A stretch of 36,493 nucleotides of DNA. It comes from Candidatus Zipacnadia bacterium (GTDB lineage: Bacteria > Armatimonadota > Zipacnadia > Zipacnadales > UBA5352). Position 1 is the first letter of the stretch; each line of letters starts with the position of its first letter. Of this stretch, positions 7,438 to 15,894 are shown piece by piece. The notes under the pieces are model-generated. The model saw nothing but the letters and a program-made list of their open reading frames with translations. It searched no databases and was not told the DNA's origin. Both the position numbers and the translations under genes were made by a program. Where the stretch lies: NCBI GenBank assembly GCA_029820045.1, contig JALGVE010000006.1:1-36493 (forward strand), given 5' to 3'.

Positions 7438-9396
7438 ATGTCAAGGGAGGACAACGACGCAAAGACCTTCTACGTAACCACGCCGATCTACTACGTGAAC
7501 GATGCGCCGCATATCGGCCACACATACACGACTGTGGCGGCCGACGCCATCGCTCGCTACCAGCGCCTGCGTGGAGGCACTGTGCTCTTCGCCACCGGCA
7601 CGGACGAGCACGCCGAGAAGGTGAGGCGTGCCGCGGAGGCAGCCGGACTTGACCCCCAGGGATTCACGGACCGCGTGGTGGCCTCCTACTACGATGCGTG
7701 GCAGCGGATGAAGATCAGCTATGACCGCTTCATCCGCACTACTGAGGACATCCACAAGGAGACCGTCGCACGCGTCTTCGGCGAGTTGATGGAGAAGGGC
7801 GACATCTATAAGGACCAGTACCAGGGCTGGTACTGCGTGCCGTGCGAGACCTACCTGCGCGAGGACGAGCTTGTGGACGGCCGCAACTGCCCCGACTGCG
7901 GCCGACCGGTCGAAGAGATGGCGCAGGACGCGTACTTCTTCAAGACCTCGGCGTACGGCGAGGCGGTCATGCGCGCCATCGAGAACCGCCCTGAGTTGGT
8001 TCAGCCGGACACGCGGCGCAATGAGGTCCTCTCCTTCATTCGCCACGGCCTGCGCGACAACTGCGTCAGCCGCCTGAACACTGGCTGGGGCGTGCCGGTG
8101 CCCGGTGACGAAGAGCACGTGGTGTACGTCTGGTTCGACGCGCTGGTGAACTACCTGACCGTCGCCGGTTACGGGTACGATGACGAGAGATTCGCCCGGC
8201 TCTGGCCGCCCGACGTCCAGCTCGTTGGCAAGGATATCCTCCCAAGATTCCACGCCACGATCTGGCCCGCAATACTGATGGCCTTGGGGTTGGAGCTGCC
8301 GAGGATCATCTTCGGACACGGGTGGTGGATCAGCGCCAGCGGCGACAAGATAAGCAAGTCCAGGGGCAAGGTCGTTGACCCTCAGGCTGAGGTGGAACTG
8401 CTGATCGAGGAATCCGGCTGCACCACTGACGTGGCCACTGATTCCGTGCGCTACTACCTGCTGCGGGAGGTGCCCTTCGGCCATGATGGGACCTTCTCGT
8501 CCGAGGCCCTGCTGGGGCGGTTCAACGCGGACCTGGCGAATGACCTCGGCAACCTGCTGAACCGCACGCTGCCGCTGGTGAAGCGCTATCTGGACGGCGA
8601 GATCCACGAGCCCGGGCCGGGGGCGGGAGCGCTGGCCGAGGTGGCGCAGTCCGCGGTCACACGGGCGGAGCAGGGCTATGCGGAGCTCGACTTCCGGGCA
8701 ATGCTCCAGGCTACCTGGGAGCTGCTGGCCGCGGCAAACAAGTTCGTGGACCAGCGGGCTCCGTGGGACCTGTACAAGACCGGCAAGAAGGTCGAACTCG
8801 CCGCCGTGCTCTATGACATCCTCGATTCGATACGTATCGCCGCCCTGCTGATATCACCGGTCATGCCCACAGTCTCGGAGGAGATCTGGCGGCAGCTTGG
8901 GCTGGACAGCATGGGCGTGGACATGAGCTGGGATGACTGCGAGGCCGGGGGGATGCCGCCGGGGGCGAAGGTGCGGCGGGGGCGACCCATCTTCCCGCGC
9001 ATTGACATGGACCTGGTGCGCAAGCGGGTGGCACAGGAGGCACGCCAGGAGGAGGAAGAGGAGCAACAGGACATGATAACCTACGATGACTTCCAGAGGC
9101 TCGACCTGCGCGTCGCGAGGGTGCTTGACGCCGATCGCATTGAGGGCGCCGATAAGCTCCTGAAGCTCACGGTTGACGTCGGTGAAGAGCAACCGCGCAC
9201 TCTCGTGGCCGGCATAGCGCAGCAGTTCGGTCCGCGCGAACTCATAGGGCAGCATGTGGTGATAGTGGCAAACCTGGAGCCGGCGACAATCCGTGGCGTG
9301 CAGTCCCAGGGGATGATCCTGGCGGCGGGGGAGAAGGAGCCGCTGGCGCTCATCGTCGCTGATCGCGAGTGTGAGCCGGGAGAGAAGGTCCGATAG
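7438..9396 (+). CDS. metG: Methionyl-tRNA synthetase with C-terminal tRNA-binding domain
   Basis: A class I synthetase that charges initiator and elongator tRNA-Met. The 652 residues show TTPIYYVNDAPHIGH with HIGH at 25-28, a Cys4 zinc knuckle (C133, C136, C151, C154), the KISKS loop at 304-308, an anticodon-binding helical domain, and a C-terminal EMAP/Trbp111-like tRNA-binding domain from about residue 547 (FQRLDLRVARV to the end). The four-cysteine connective peptide and the fused C-terminal domain are common bacterial features. The ATG at 7438 lacks a strong Shine-Dalgarno; GGGTGG sits directly upstream. A 110-base spacer containing the palindromic element separates it from fmdB, so it may have its own promoter. 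Confidence 0.97.
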   Translation: MSREDNDAKTFYVTTPIYYVNDAPHIGHTYTTVAADAIARYQRLRGGTVLFATGTDEHAEKVRRAAEAAGLDPQGFTDRVVASYYDAWQRMKISYDRFIRTTEDIHKETVARVFGELMEKGDIYKDQYQGWYCVPCETYLREDELVDGRNCPDCGRPVEEMAQDAYFFKTSAYGEAVMRAIENRPELVQPDTRRNEVLSFIRHGLRDNCVSRLNTGWGVPVPGDEEHVVYVWFDALVNYLTVAGYGYDDERFARLWPPDVQLVGKDILPRFHATIWPAILMALGLELPRIIFGHGWWISASGDKISKSRGKVVDPQAEVELLIEESGCTTDVATDSVRYYLLREVPFGHDGTFSSEALLGRFNADLANDLGNLLNRTLPLVKRYLDGEIHEPGPGAGALAEVAQSAVTRAEQGYAELDFRAMLQATWELLAAANKFVDQRAPWDLYKTGKKVELAAVLYDILDSIRIAALLISPVMPTVSEEIWRQLGLDSMGVDMSWDDCEAGGMPPGAKVRRGRPIFPRIDMDLVRKRVAQEARQEEEEEQQDMITYDDFQRLDLRVARVLDADRIEGADKLLKLTVDVGEEQPRTLVAGIAQQFGPRELIGQHVVIVANLEPATIRGVQSQGMILAAGEKEPLALIVADRECEPGEKVR

Positions 9397-9439
9397 CACG
9401 GGGCAATGATTCCTGCGTACTACCCATGGAGAGCGTCAA

Positions 9440-10984
9440 GTGAAGAAGAAAGAGAAGCGCAGCACGCTGTTGCCGCTGATCGCCATAGTCATCTCGATGT
9501 TGGCCATCACCGTGCTGGTGGCGCTGGGCGGCACCCAGAGCATCGCCGTGCACTTCTTCTATCTGCCGATCGTGTACGCTGGGTTCGTGTTCGGCGATTA
9601 CGGGGCGATCGCGGCCTCGCTCTGGGCCGCCTTCCTCTGCGGTCCCTGGATGCCCGCCCGCATTGAGCCCGCGGGCACCGAGGTCACAAGGATAATGCAG
9701 TCGCCCTGGGACATCGCGCTGCGCGCGGGCATCTTCTACGTGCTGGGGATATTCGCCTCGCGCGTCTCCGGCGCCCTGCGGCGGCGTACCTCCGAGGCGG
9801 AGACCCTGTACGAGGTGGCGCGCAACATCTCCTCCTCGCTGCGCCTGCGCGAGGTGCTCGACGCCATCGTGAATCACGCGGTGGCGGTGATGGATGCCAG
9901 GGCGTGCAGCATCAGGCTGCTGGATGAGGAGTCCGGCGAGCTCAAGCCGGAGGCTTCCGCCGGCTTAAGCGAGCAGTACTGGGACAAGGGACCTGTCACC
10001 GTGGAGGGCAGCGAACTCGACCGACGAGTGCTCGCCGGGGAAGCGGTTGCCATCCTTGACGCTCAGAAGGACCCGCTGTTCCAGTACCCGGAAGCAGCAC
10101 GCGAGGAGGGCCTTACCTCGGTGCTTAGCTCGCCGCTACGGAGCAAGGAGAAGACACTTGGGGTGATCCGCATGTACGCGCACCGGCGGCGGCGCTTCCG
10201 GCGCCATGAGGTTGAGCTGCTGAGTGCCTTTGCAGACCAGGCTGCCATAGCCATCGAGAACGCGCAGCTCTATGAGGACATCCGACAGAACTACTACGAG
10301 ACAGTTCGCGCCCTGACCATCGCCATCGAGGCGCGTGACTCGGCCACCTACAGCCACTCGGAGAGGGTAACCGAGCTGGCCGACGAGCTGGCGGCGGAGC
10401 TGGGTATGTCCGAGCAGGAGCGGGAACTGCTGCGCTTCGGCGCCATCCTGCACGACATCGGCAAGATCGGCGTCGGCGAGCAGGTCCTTGACAGCCGCGA
10501 CGGCCCCCTTGAAGATCAGATGTTCTACCGCATGCACCCGCTCATCGGTCGGTCCATCCTGCAGCCGATAGCTTTCCTCGCTCCGGTCATGTCCGTGGTG
10601 GTGCACCACCACGAGCGCTGGGACGGGCAAGGCTTCCCCGAGGGCCTCAGCGGCGAGGACATCCCCTATCGCGCTCGCCTGGTGGCCGTAGTGGATGCTT
10701 ACGAACGAGCCGTGCATCCCACCGAATCCCCCTCACCGGTCAGCCCGCAGGAGGCCCTGCACCAAGTCGTCGCGGGCGCCGGCACTGCCTTTGACCCCGA
10801 GATCGTTGCAGCCTTCGCCCGCATGATGCGGCGGGGTCCGGCAGGCCAAAGCGCCGATGAGACGTCGGACGAGGCGCCCGCCGAGGACGCGCAAGCGCAG
10901 CCGGTCGAGGAAGACAGGGAGGACCAGCAAACGCCGCCCGGGAACGGTGATCTTGAGACCGGTGGCGGCGAACAGGTCGGGTGA
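9440..10984 (+). CDS. Membrane-anchored GAF and HD-GYP domain protein
   Basis: Probably a sensor phosphodiesterase for cyclic di-GMP. The 514 residues have three to four membrane helices in the first 110 (hydrophobic at about 9-30, 35-70 and 92-108), a GAF domain at about 118-276, an HD-GYP domain at about 290-460 and an acidic Glu/Gln-rich tail. Metal-site residues are present: H306, HD at 338-339, H366 and HHH at 389-391. The GYP signature reads GFP (398-400), and the usual RPYR loop after DAY is replaced by ESPSP. A GTG start fits GGAGAG six bases upstream. A secreted transglutaminase-like gene follows after 12 bases. What the GAF domain senses is unknown. Confidence 0.87.
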   Translation: MKKKEKRSTLLPLIAIVISMLAITVLVALGGTQSIAVHFFYLPIVYAGFVFGDYGAIAASLWAAFLCGPWMPARIEPAGTEVTRIMQSPWDIALRAGIFYVLGIFASRVSGALRRRTSEAETLYEVARNISSSLRLREVLDAIVNHAVAVMDARACSIRLLDEESGELKPEASAGLSEQYWDKGPVTVEGSELDRRVLAGEAVAILDAQKDPLFQYPEAAREEGLTSVLSSPLRSKEKTLGVIRMYAHRRRRFRRHEVELLSAFADQAAIAIENAQLYEDIRQNYYETVRALTIAIEARDSATYSHSERVTELADELAAELGMSEQERELLRFGAILHDIGKIGVGEQVLDSRDGPLEDQMFYRMHPLIGRSILQPIAFLAPVMSVVVHHHERWDGQGFPEGLSGEDIPYRARLVAVVDAYERAVHPTESPSPVSPQEALHQVVAGAGTAFDPEIVAAFARMMRRGPAGQSADETSDEAPAEDAQAQPVEEDREDQQTPPGNGDLETGGGEQVG

Positions 10985-10996
10985 GGGAATGATCAC

Positions 10997-12514
10997 ATGC
11001 GGCCTCGGCGAGTTGTCATCCTCCTGGTAGGTCTGCTGGTTATTGCGGCCGCGCTTGTGTGGGCGGCCCTTGAGCTTGAGCGTCCACTTTCTCTCGAGGA
11101 CCTGGAGCAATTGACGGGCACGGAGTGGTTCAACGTGCGCGTGCTCGGCAAGCCCACCGGCTACGCCTGTGTCCAGACTGAGCTGGCGCAAGCCCCGGAG
11201 GGTCCGCGCCTGCGGGTCACGGAGGATGTCAAGCTCCTCATTAGTCTCGCCGGCAGGGAGTTGGAGGCCTCCAAGTCGCAGGTCACCAAGTACGACGAGA
11301 TGCTGCGGCCTGTTGAAATCGAGCTTGTCAAGGATGAGATGGGCCGCAAGCTGCAACGGACGGCGCGGCTTGCCGATCATGAACTGACGGTCACGACAGT
11401 CTCAGCGGAGACCGAGAAGACCGCGACCCTGACCGTGAGCGACGACTTCGCCTCTGACATCATCATTGGCCTGAAGGCCGCGCGTGGGGAACTGAAGGTC
11501 GGTGACAAGTTCCAGTTCCAGGCTTATGAGCCGGAGCTTGACATCCTGGACGAGAACACCGTCCATGTAACCGGTGAGAAGGAACTCGAGGACGGCAGCC
11601 GGGTGCTCGTCATCAAGGCGCTGAGCAAGAGCCTGGGCATGGAGACGGTCTCGTGGGTGGACAACCGCGGGCGGCTGGTGCGGCAGACCGTGCCCGGGCT
11701 GATGGAGCTGACCCTGGAGCGCGTGACTGAAGAGGAGGCCCTGGCGCAGCTTTCCCCGCTCAAGATCGTCAGCGAGATAGAGGTCAAGGGCCACCTGCCC
11801 TCGGTCAGGCGGCTGCAAGAGGTGCGGCTGAAGATAGTGCGCAAGGTCGGCGCCGCCGCGGAGATCATCCCCGCGACCGCGCGCCAGCGGGTGGACGTTG
11901 AGGGCGAGGACGCGCTGGTTACCATCGCGACGGAGCAGCCGGGAGCCGAGGGCGTCACGCTTCCCATCGAGGACGAGGCGCTGGCGGAGTACCTGGCGCC
12001 AACCGCCAGCGCGCAGTCCGATGATCCACGCATCGTCGCGAAGGCGCGCGAGATCATCGGCGACGAGACCGACGCCTGGCTGGCCGCTACCAAGCTAGTA
12101 CGCTGGGTGCATGACAACATGAGGAAGGTCTCCAGCGAGCCGCGGCCGATCACCGCGCTGGAGTGCCTCGACGAGATGGTGGGCGACTGCACGGAGCATG
12201 CGGTCCTCACGGCCGCCCTCGCGCGAGCCGTCGGCCTCCCCTCGAAGTTCTGCACCGGCCTGGCGTACGTGGGCGGCGCCTTCGGCTATCACGCCTGGAA
12301 CGAGATATACGTGGGCCGCTGGGTCGAGATGGACCCCGCCTGGGGCGAGGTGGCGGTTGACGCGGGCCACCTGCAACTGTTCAGCGGCTCCCTCGATGAG
12401 GCTTCGCTCGCGCGCAACAGCCTGGCGGCCGGGCGCACCATGGGCACGATAGAGATCACCCTGCTGGGCTACGTGGGAGAGGATGGCGAGGAGGTGGACC
12501 TCCCTGAGAATTGA
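10997..12514 (+). CDS. Exported transglutaminase-like protein
   Basis: A 505-residue protein with an N-terminal signal or anchor (hydrophobic 7-25), a long beta-rich region of unknown fold (about 40-340) and a C-terminal transglutaminase-like domain. The cysteine-protease-type triad is visible: C398 in GDCTEHA, H432 in YHAWNE and D446 in WVEMDPAWG. Bacterial members of this superfamily act as peptidases or cross-linkers of cell-envelope proteins or peptidoglycan stems; the substrate here is unknown. GAGGGA lies eight bases before the ATG. It is closely linked to the HD-GYP gene upstream and overlaps the next gene, so the three are probably one transcript. Confidence 0.85.
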   Translation: MRPRRVVILLVGLLVIAAALVWAALELERPLSLEDLEQLTGTEWFNVRVLGKPTGYACVQTELAQAPEGPRLRVTEDVKLLISLAGRELEASKSQVTKYDEMLRPVEIELVKDEMGRKLQRTARLADHELTVTTVSAETEKTATLTVSDDFASDIIIGLKAARGELKVGDKFQFQAYEPELDILDENTVHVTGEKELEDGSRVLVIKALSKSLGMETVSWVDNRGRLVRQTVPGLMELTLERVTEEEALAQLSPLKIVSEIEVKGHLPSVRRLQEVRLKIVRKVGAAAEIIPATARQRVDVEGEDALVTIATEQPGAEGVTLPIEDEALAEYLAPTASAQSDDPRIVAKAREIIGDETDAWLAATKLVRWVHDNMRKVSSEPRPITALECLDEMVGDCTEHAVLTAALARAVGLPSKFCTGLAYVGGAFGYHAWNEIYVGRWVEMDPAWGEVAVDAGHLQLFSGSLDEASLARNSLAAGRTMGTIEITLLGYVGEDGEEVDLPEN

Positions 12515-13688
12515 CGTGCGCGGGCAACTCGCGGCGATAGCGCTGGCAGCCGCGCTCGCGGGGCCGGCCGTGTCCCAGGACACGCCTGCGGCCGCGGACC
12601 AGGACAACAGGGTGATGGTGGTGGTCAGGGCAACCTGGCCCGGTCAGGACGTAGAGCAGACCACTTTCTACGTCTATGCGGACGCGGCCATGAAGGACCG
12701 CCGGCACGTGTTCCCTGCTGATGCGGGGCGGGGCACGGCGGTCATGCTGCTGGGGCCGGGCGAGTACTATGTGATGGCGATCGTGGACGTGAACGCCAAC
12801 AAGAAGGCGGACGCAGGTGACGGTTTCGGCTTCTACGGAGTGCACAGTGTGTCCGCCGAGGCGCGTCCGCAACCGCTAAGAGTCACCGAAGGGCAGCCGC
12901 AGACCGCCACGATAGATATTGTGATGGCGATGGACGCTGAGGGGCGCCTGGCGCCCGTGGCGCGCCCAACTGAGGAACCCGGTGGCGTGATCGGGGTGGT
13001 AACCGGTCAAGGCGAGCTAACCCCGTTCGTGCTGCTACTGCCGGCGGGCGCTGACAGGCAGCCGCTCGCGGCGATGGCGAGAGAGGACGGGTCCTTCGAG
13101 ATTGAGGCTGCGCCGGGGGAGTACAGCCTTTGCGCCTTTGCTGATGCCAACGGCGATGGCCTGATTGACGGAAGTGACTTGCGCAGCCGCCACTGGCTCG
13201 CCATGGCGGGTGAAGCGCCGGTCAAGGTGGAGGCTGGCGAACAGACGGACCTGGGCCGGATCAAGCTGGCCCTGCTGGAGGGCGCGGTCGAGCAAGTGCC
13301 GGCCCTCCTGTCCGGGCTAGTTACCGGGGCCCACTTGAGGACGTCCACGCGGGCCAGGGTGAGCCTGTACAGTGATCGGGCCCTCAAGAGCCTGGTGGGG
13401 ACCACGCCGGTGGGCGCTGATGGCCGCTTCTGCGTGGCGTTGGCGCCGGGCACGTACTACGCCAAGGTAACCGTGGACCTCGAAGGCGACGGGGCGCTGA
13501 CCGTCGGGGACATGTTGGGCTTTTTCGGCGTAGCCGACATCATGAGCGGCGAGAGGCCGCAGCCGCTGGCGCTAAGTAGCAACGCGCTGCGCGCGGACCT
13601 GGTTATCCCCCTGACCGCTCGGCTTGACGACCAGGGCAGGCTCGTGGCAATCAAGGCAGCAGATGACGCGCCAGAAAACGCAGAATAG
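12483..13688 (+). CDS. Secreted protein with three DUF2141-like repeats
   Basis: No firm family assignment. The 401 residues begin with a signal peptide ending near AGPAVS-Q (31-32). Three related beta-sandwich-like repeats follow (about 43-152, 168-265 and 276-380). Each ends its core with PGxY followed by an acidic loop: PGEYYVMAIVDVNANKKAD (92-110), PGEYSLCAFADANGDGLID (211-229) and PGTYYAKVTVDLEGDG (322-337). The DxNxDGxxD pattern resembles calcium loops and the DUF2141 family signature. Repeats 1 and 3 also share GFYG/GFFG and ERPQPL-type ends. The ATG overlaps the previous gene by 32 bases, and its GGGAGAGG touches the start codon, so a non-ATG start slightly downstream is possible. Likely role: a binding or structural envelope protein. 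Confidence 0.7.
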   Translation: MARRWTSLRIDVRGQLAAIALAAALAGPAVSQDTPAAADQDNRVMVVVRATWPGQDVEQTTFYVYADAAMKDRRHVFPADAGRGTAVMLLGPGEYYVMAIVDVNANKKADAGDGFGFYGVHSVSAEARPQPLRVTEGQPQTATIDIVMAMDAEGRLAPVARPTEEPGGVIGVVTGQGELTPFVLLLPAGADRQPLAAMAREDGSFEIEAAPGEYSLCAFADANGDGLIDGSDLRSRHWLAMAGEAPVKVEAGEQTDLGRIKLALLEGAVEQVPALLSGLVTGAHLRTSTRARVSLYSDRALKSLVGTTPVGADGRFCVALAPGTYYAKVTVDLEGDGALTVGDMLGFFGVADIMSGERPQPLALSSNALRADLVIPLTARLDDQGRLVAIKAADDAPENAE

Positions 13689-13708
13689 GAGGAACCAGGT
13701 GAGCGAAG

Positions 13709-14671
13709 ATGGCGCTTGAGGCGCTCCGGGGCAAGCGCATTGCGGTCTTGATGGGTGGGCAGTCGGGCGAGCGAGAGGTGTCGCTGCGCTCCGGGCAGGG
13801 CGTGCTTGAGGCGCTCCAGCGCCAGGGCTTTGACGCTGTTCCCGTGGACCCGGGGCCGGACCTGATTGCGCAGCTTCGCGAGGCTGGCGCTGAGGTCGCC
13901 TTCAACATGCTGCATGGGGGAGCCGGGGAGGATGGCTCCGTGGCCGGGGCGCTGGAGGTGGCGGGCCTGCCGTATACCGGCAGCGGGGTGTTGGCCAGCG
14001 CCATCAGCATGGACAAGCTGCAGAGCAAGCGCATCTTCGAGGCCCTTGACATCCCTACCCCCGCGTACCTCTACCTCGATGCCTCCGCTGACCCCGAGGC
14101 GGGGGCCGTGGAGGTTGAGCGGCAGCTTGGTCTACCGGTCGTGGCAAAGCCGCGCAGCGAGGGCTCCAGCTTGGGGGTGTCAATCCCCAAGACGCGTGAG
14201 GAGCTGCAGGAGGCGATCGGGGAGCTGCTGGCCGCTTACGGCGGGGCACTGATAGAGGACTTCGTGGCCGGGACCGAGATAACGGTAGGGATCGTGGGCG
14301 CGGCGGCGAAGACCCGGGCGCTCCCCGTGCTGGAGCTGGTGACAAGGCGCGAGTTCTACGACTACGATGCCAAGTACGTCAAGGGGCTAACCGAGTTGAT
14401 CGCGCCGGCGCGCATCCCCGACGACCAGGCTGCCCAGGCCCAGCGCATTGCGCTTCAGGCTCATCACGCGCTCGGCTGCGAGGGCCTCAGCCGCGTGGAC
14501 ATGCACCTGGACTCGGCGGGCCGCTGCTGGGTGCATGAGGTCAACAGCGTGCCCGGCATGACCGAGACCTCGGACGTGCCGGCGGCGGCCGCCGCAGAGG
14601 GAACGAGGTACGACGATCTCGTGCTGCAAATCCTCGAGAGCGCGGCGGCACGACTGCAAGCGGGGGGATGA
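13709..14671 (+). CDS. ddl: D-alanine--D-alanine ligase
   Basis: An ATP-grasp enzyme making the D-Ala-D-Ala dipeptide for peptidoglycan. The 320 residues match family length and motifs: GGQSGEREVSLRS with E21, HGGAGEDGSVAG (69-80), YTGSGVLASAISMDK (89-103), RSEGSSLGVS (149-158), FYDYDAKY (216-223), and the metal and substrate end RVDM with D264, E277 and N279 in HEVNSVPGMTETS. The usual NTxPG reads NSVPG, a mild change. The start is the ATG at 13709. A strong AGGAGG at 13687-13692 is 16 bases away, and it is better spaced for a GTG at 13699 that opens only a six-codon frame. The product acts in the cytoplasm. Confidence 0.94.
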   Translation: MALEALRGKRIAVLMGGQSGEREVSLRSGQGVLEALQRQGFDAVPVDPGPDLIAQLREAGAEVAFNMLHGGAGEDGSVAGALEVAGLPYTGSGVLASAISMDKLQSKRIFEALDIPTPAYLYLDASADPEAGAVEVERQLGLPVVAKPRSEGSSLGVSIPKTREELQEAIGELLAAYGGALIEDFVAGTEITVGIVGAAAKTRALPVLELVTRREFYDYDAKYVKGLTELIAPARIPDDQAAQAQRIALQAHHALGCEGLSRVDMHLDSAGRCWVHEVNSVPGMTETSDVPAAAAAEGTRYDDLVLQILESAAARLQAGG

Positions 14672-14682
14672 CATGCTGCAAG

Positions 14683-14766
14683 GATAGTAGGACAGACGCC
14701 TCGTCTGTCCCAAGCCGAGGAGGGTAGACACGTGATCCCGCCCGTTGGGCGGGATATGCTACTATC
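14683..14766. repeat. Two palindromes closed by an outer inverted repeat
   Basis: GATAGTAG (14683-14690) and CTACTATC (14759-14766) are perfect inverted copies enclosing two perfect hairpins. The first is GGACAGACG/CGTCTGTCC (14690-14698 with 14702-14710, loop CCT). The second is ATCCCGCCC/GGGCGGGAT (14735-14743 with 14747-14755, loop GTT). The first has the family edge GTAGG. The element fills most of the ddl-amidohydrolase gap and ends one base before the next ATG, so it could terminate ddl transcription or affect the start of the following gene. Confidence 0.6.
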
Positions 14767-15564
14767 ATGTCGGAGATCATTGACGCCCATACTCACATCT
14801 TCCCCGATGAGCTCGTGGACCGAGCCATGGGGGCCCTCCATGATGCTTACCAGGCCGAGCCGGTGAGGCGGCCCACGGTGTCCGGGCTGCTGGAGGAGAT
14901 GGCCGAATCGGGCGTGAGCAAGTCGGTGGCGGCCTCGGTCGCCACCAAGCCGTCGCAGGTGCCTGGCATCAACGACTGGCTGGTGGGCCTGGACCGAGAG
15001 CGGATCATCCCCTTCTGCGCCTTGCACCCGCACTACGAGCGGCTGGAGGAGGAGGTCGAGCGCGTTATCGCGGCCGGCATCAGAGGCGTGAAGCTCCAGC
15101 CGTTCTTTCAGGGCTACGACTTTGAGGACCCGCGCGCCCGCGAGATGTTCGAGATGATCTCCGGCCGCCTGGTCGTCCTTATGCACGGCGGCCAGGAGAT
15201 CGTGGACATACCGCGTGTCATCCCCGCGCCGGAGCCGCTGGCGAGGCTCAAGCGCGACTTCCCGAAGCTGGGGCTTATCGTCGCGCACTTGGGTGGGTAC
15301 CACATGTGGGATGAGGTGGAGGAGCACCTGGTGGGCGAGGACGTCCACTTTGACCTTGCATACACCTTCAACCGGGCCTCCGACGAGCAGATCCGCCGCA
15401 TCGGCGAACGCCACGGCTGGGAGCGCATCATCTTCGCCAGCGACTTCCCCTGGCAGTCCCAGCGCGAGGCGCTGGAGGGGCTGAGGCGTCTGCGGCTCGC
15501 GGACTCGACGCTGGAGGGCGTGCTGGCAGGTAACCTGAAGGGCTTGCTGCGCCTCACGGACTGA
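14767..15564 (+). CDS. Amidohydrolase-2 family metal-dependent hydrolase
   Basis: A 265-residue TIM-barrel hydrolase or decarboxylase of the amidohydrolase_2 group. Metal and catalytic residues are visible: DAHTH with H8 and H10, H140 (LMHGG), H174 (AHLGGY) and D226 (ASDFPW). The family covers decarboxylases such as 5-carboxyvanillate or gamma-resorcylate decarboxylase and various lactonases, so the substrate is not predictable. No Shine-Dalgarno is evident, because the palindromic element runs up to the start codon; translation may be leaderless, coupled or controlled by that structure. A GDT1-type transporter gene follows 33 bases later. Confidence 0.85.
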   Translation: MSEIIDAHTHIFPDELVDRAMGALHDAYQAEPVRRPTVSGLLEEMAESGVSKSVAASVATKPSQVPGINDWLVGLDRERIIPFCALHPHYERLEEEVERVIAAGIRGVKLQPFFQGYDFEDPRAREMFEMISGRLVVLMHGGQEIVDIPRVIPAPEPLARLKRDFPKLGLIVAHLGGYHMWDEVEEHLVGEDVHFDLAYTFNRASDEQIRRIGERHGWERIIFASDFPWQSQREALEGLRRLRLADSTLEGVLAGNLKGLLRLTD

Positions 15565-15597
15565 GAGTACCTCGGAACGAGCTACAACTACAGGTAG

Positions 15598-15879
15598 GTG
15601 ACCCCGGTGGACCTGAAGCCCTTGATGTCCACGTTTGTGTTGCTGTTGCTGGCGGAGCTTGGGGACAAGACGCAGCTTGCGGTGATAGCTCAGTCTGCCA
15701 AGTTCCATCGGCCCTGGATGGTGTTGCTGGGGGCGTGCCTGGCGCTGTTCATCGTAAGCGGGGTCGGCGTGGCGATAGGACAGGCCGCCGGGGCCTACCT
15801 GCCGCGCGATGCGATACGCTGGGCAGCAGGCGCGCTATTCATCATCATGGGCGTGCTGATGATGCTTAAGGTGGTCTGA
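15598..15879 (+). CDS. Half-size GDT1/TMEM165 (UPF0016) family transporter
   Basis: A 93-residue membrane protein with one copy of the family motif, ELGDKTQ (20-26), in the first of about three hydrophobic helices. GDT1/UPF0016 proteins export Mn2+ or exchange cations (MneA in Vibrio, TMEM165 in humans). Full-length members have two such halves, so this one should pair as a dimer. The GTG at 15598, the GTG at 15607 and the ATG at 15625 are all plausible starts; AGGTAGGT best fits 15607. The gene converges on the minus-strand hydrolase gene with 15 bases between the stops. Confidence 0.82.
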   Translation: MTPVDLKPLMSTFVLLLLAELGDKTQLAVIAQSAKFHRPWMVLLGACLALFIVSGVGVAIGQAAGAYLPRDAIRWAAGALFIIMGVLMMLKVV

Positions 15880-15894
15880 CGCGCGCCGCTGGTC

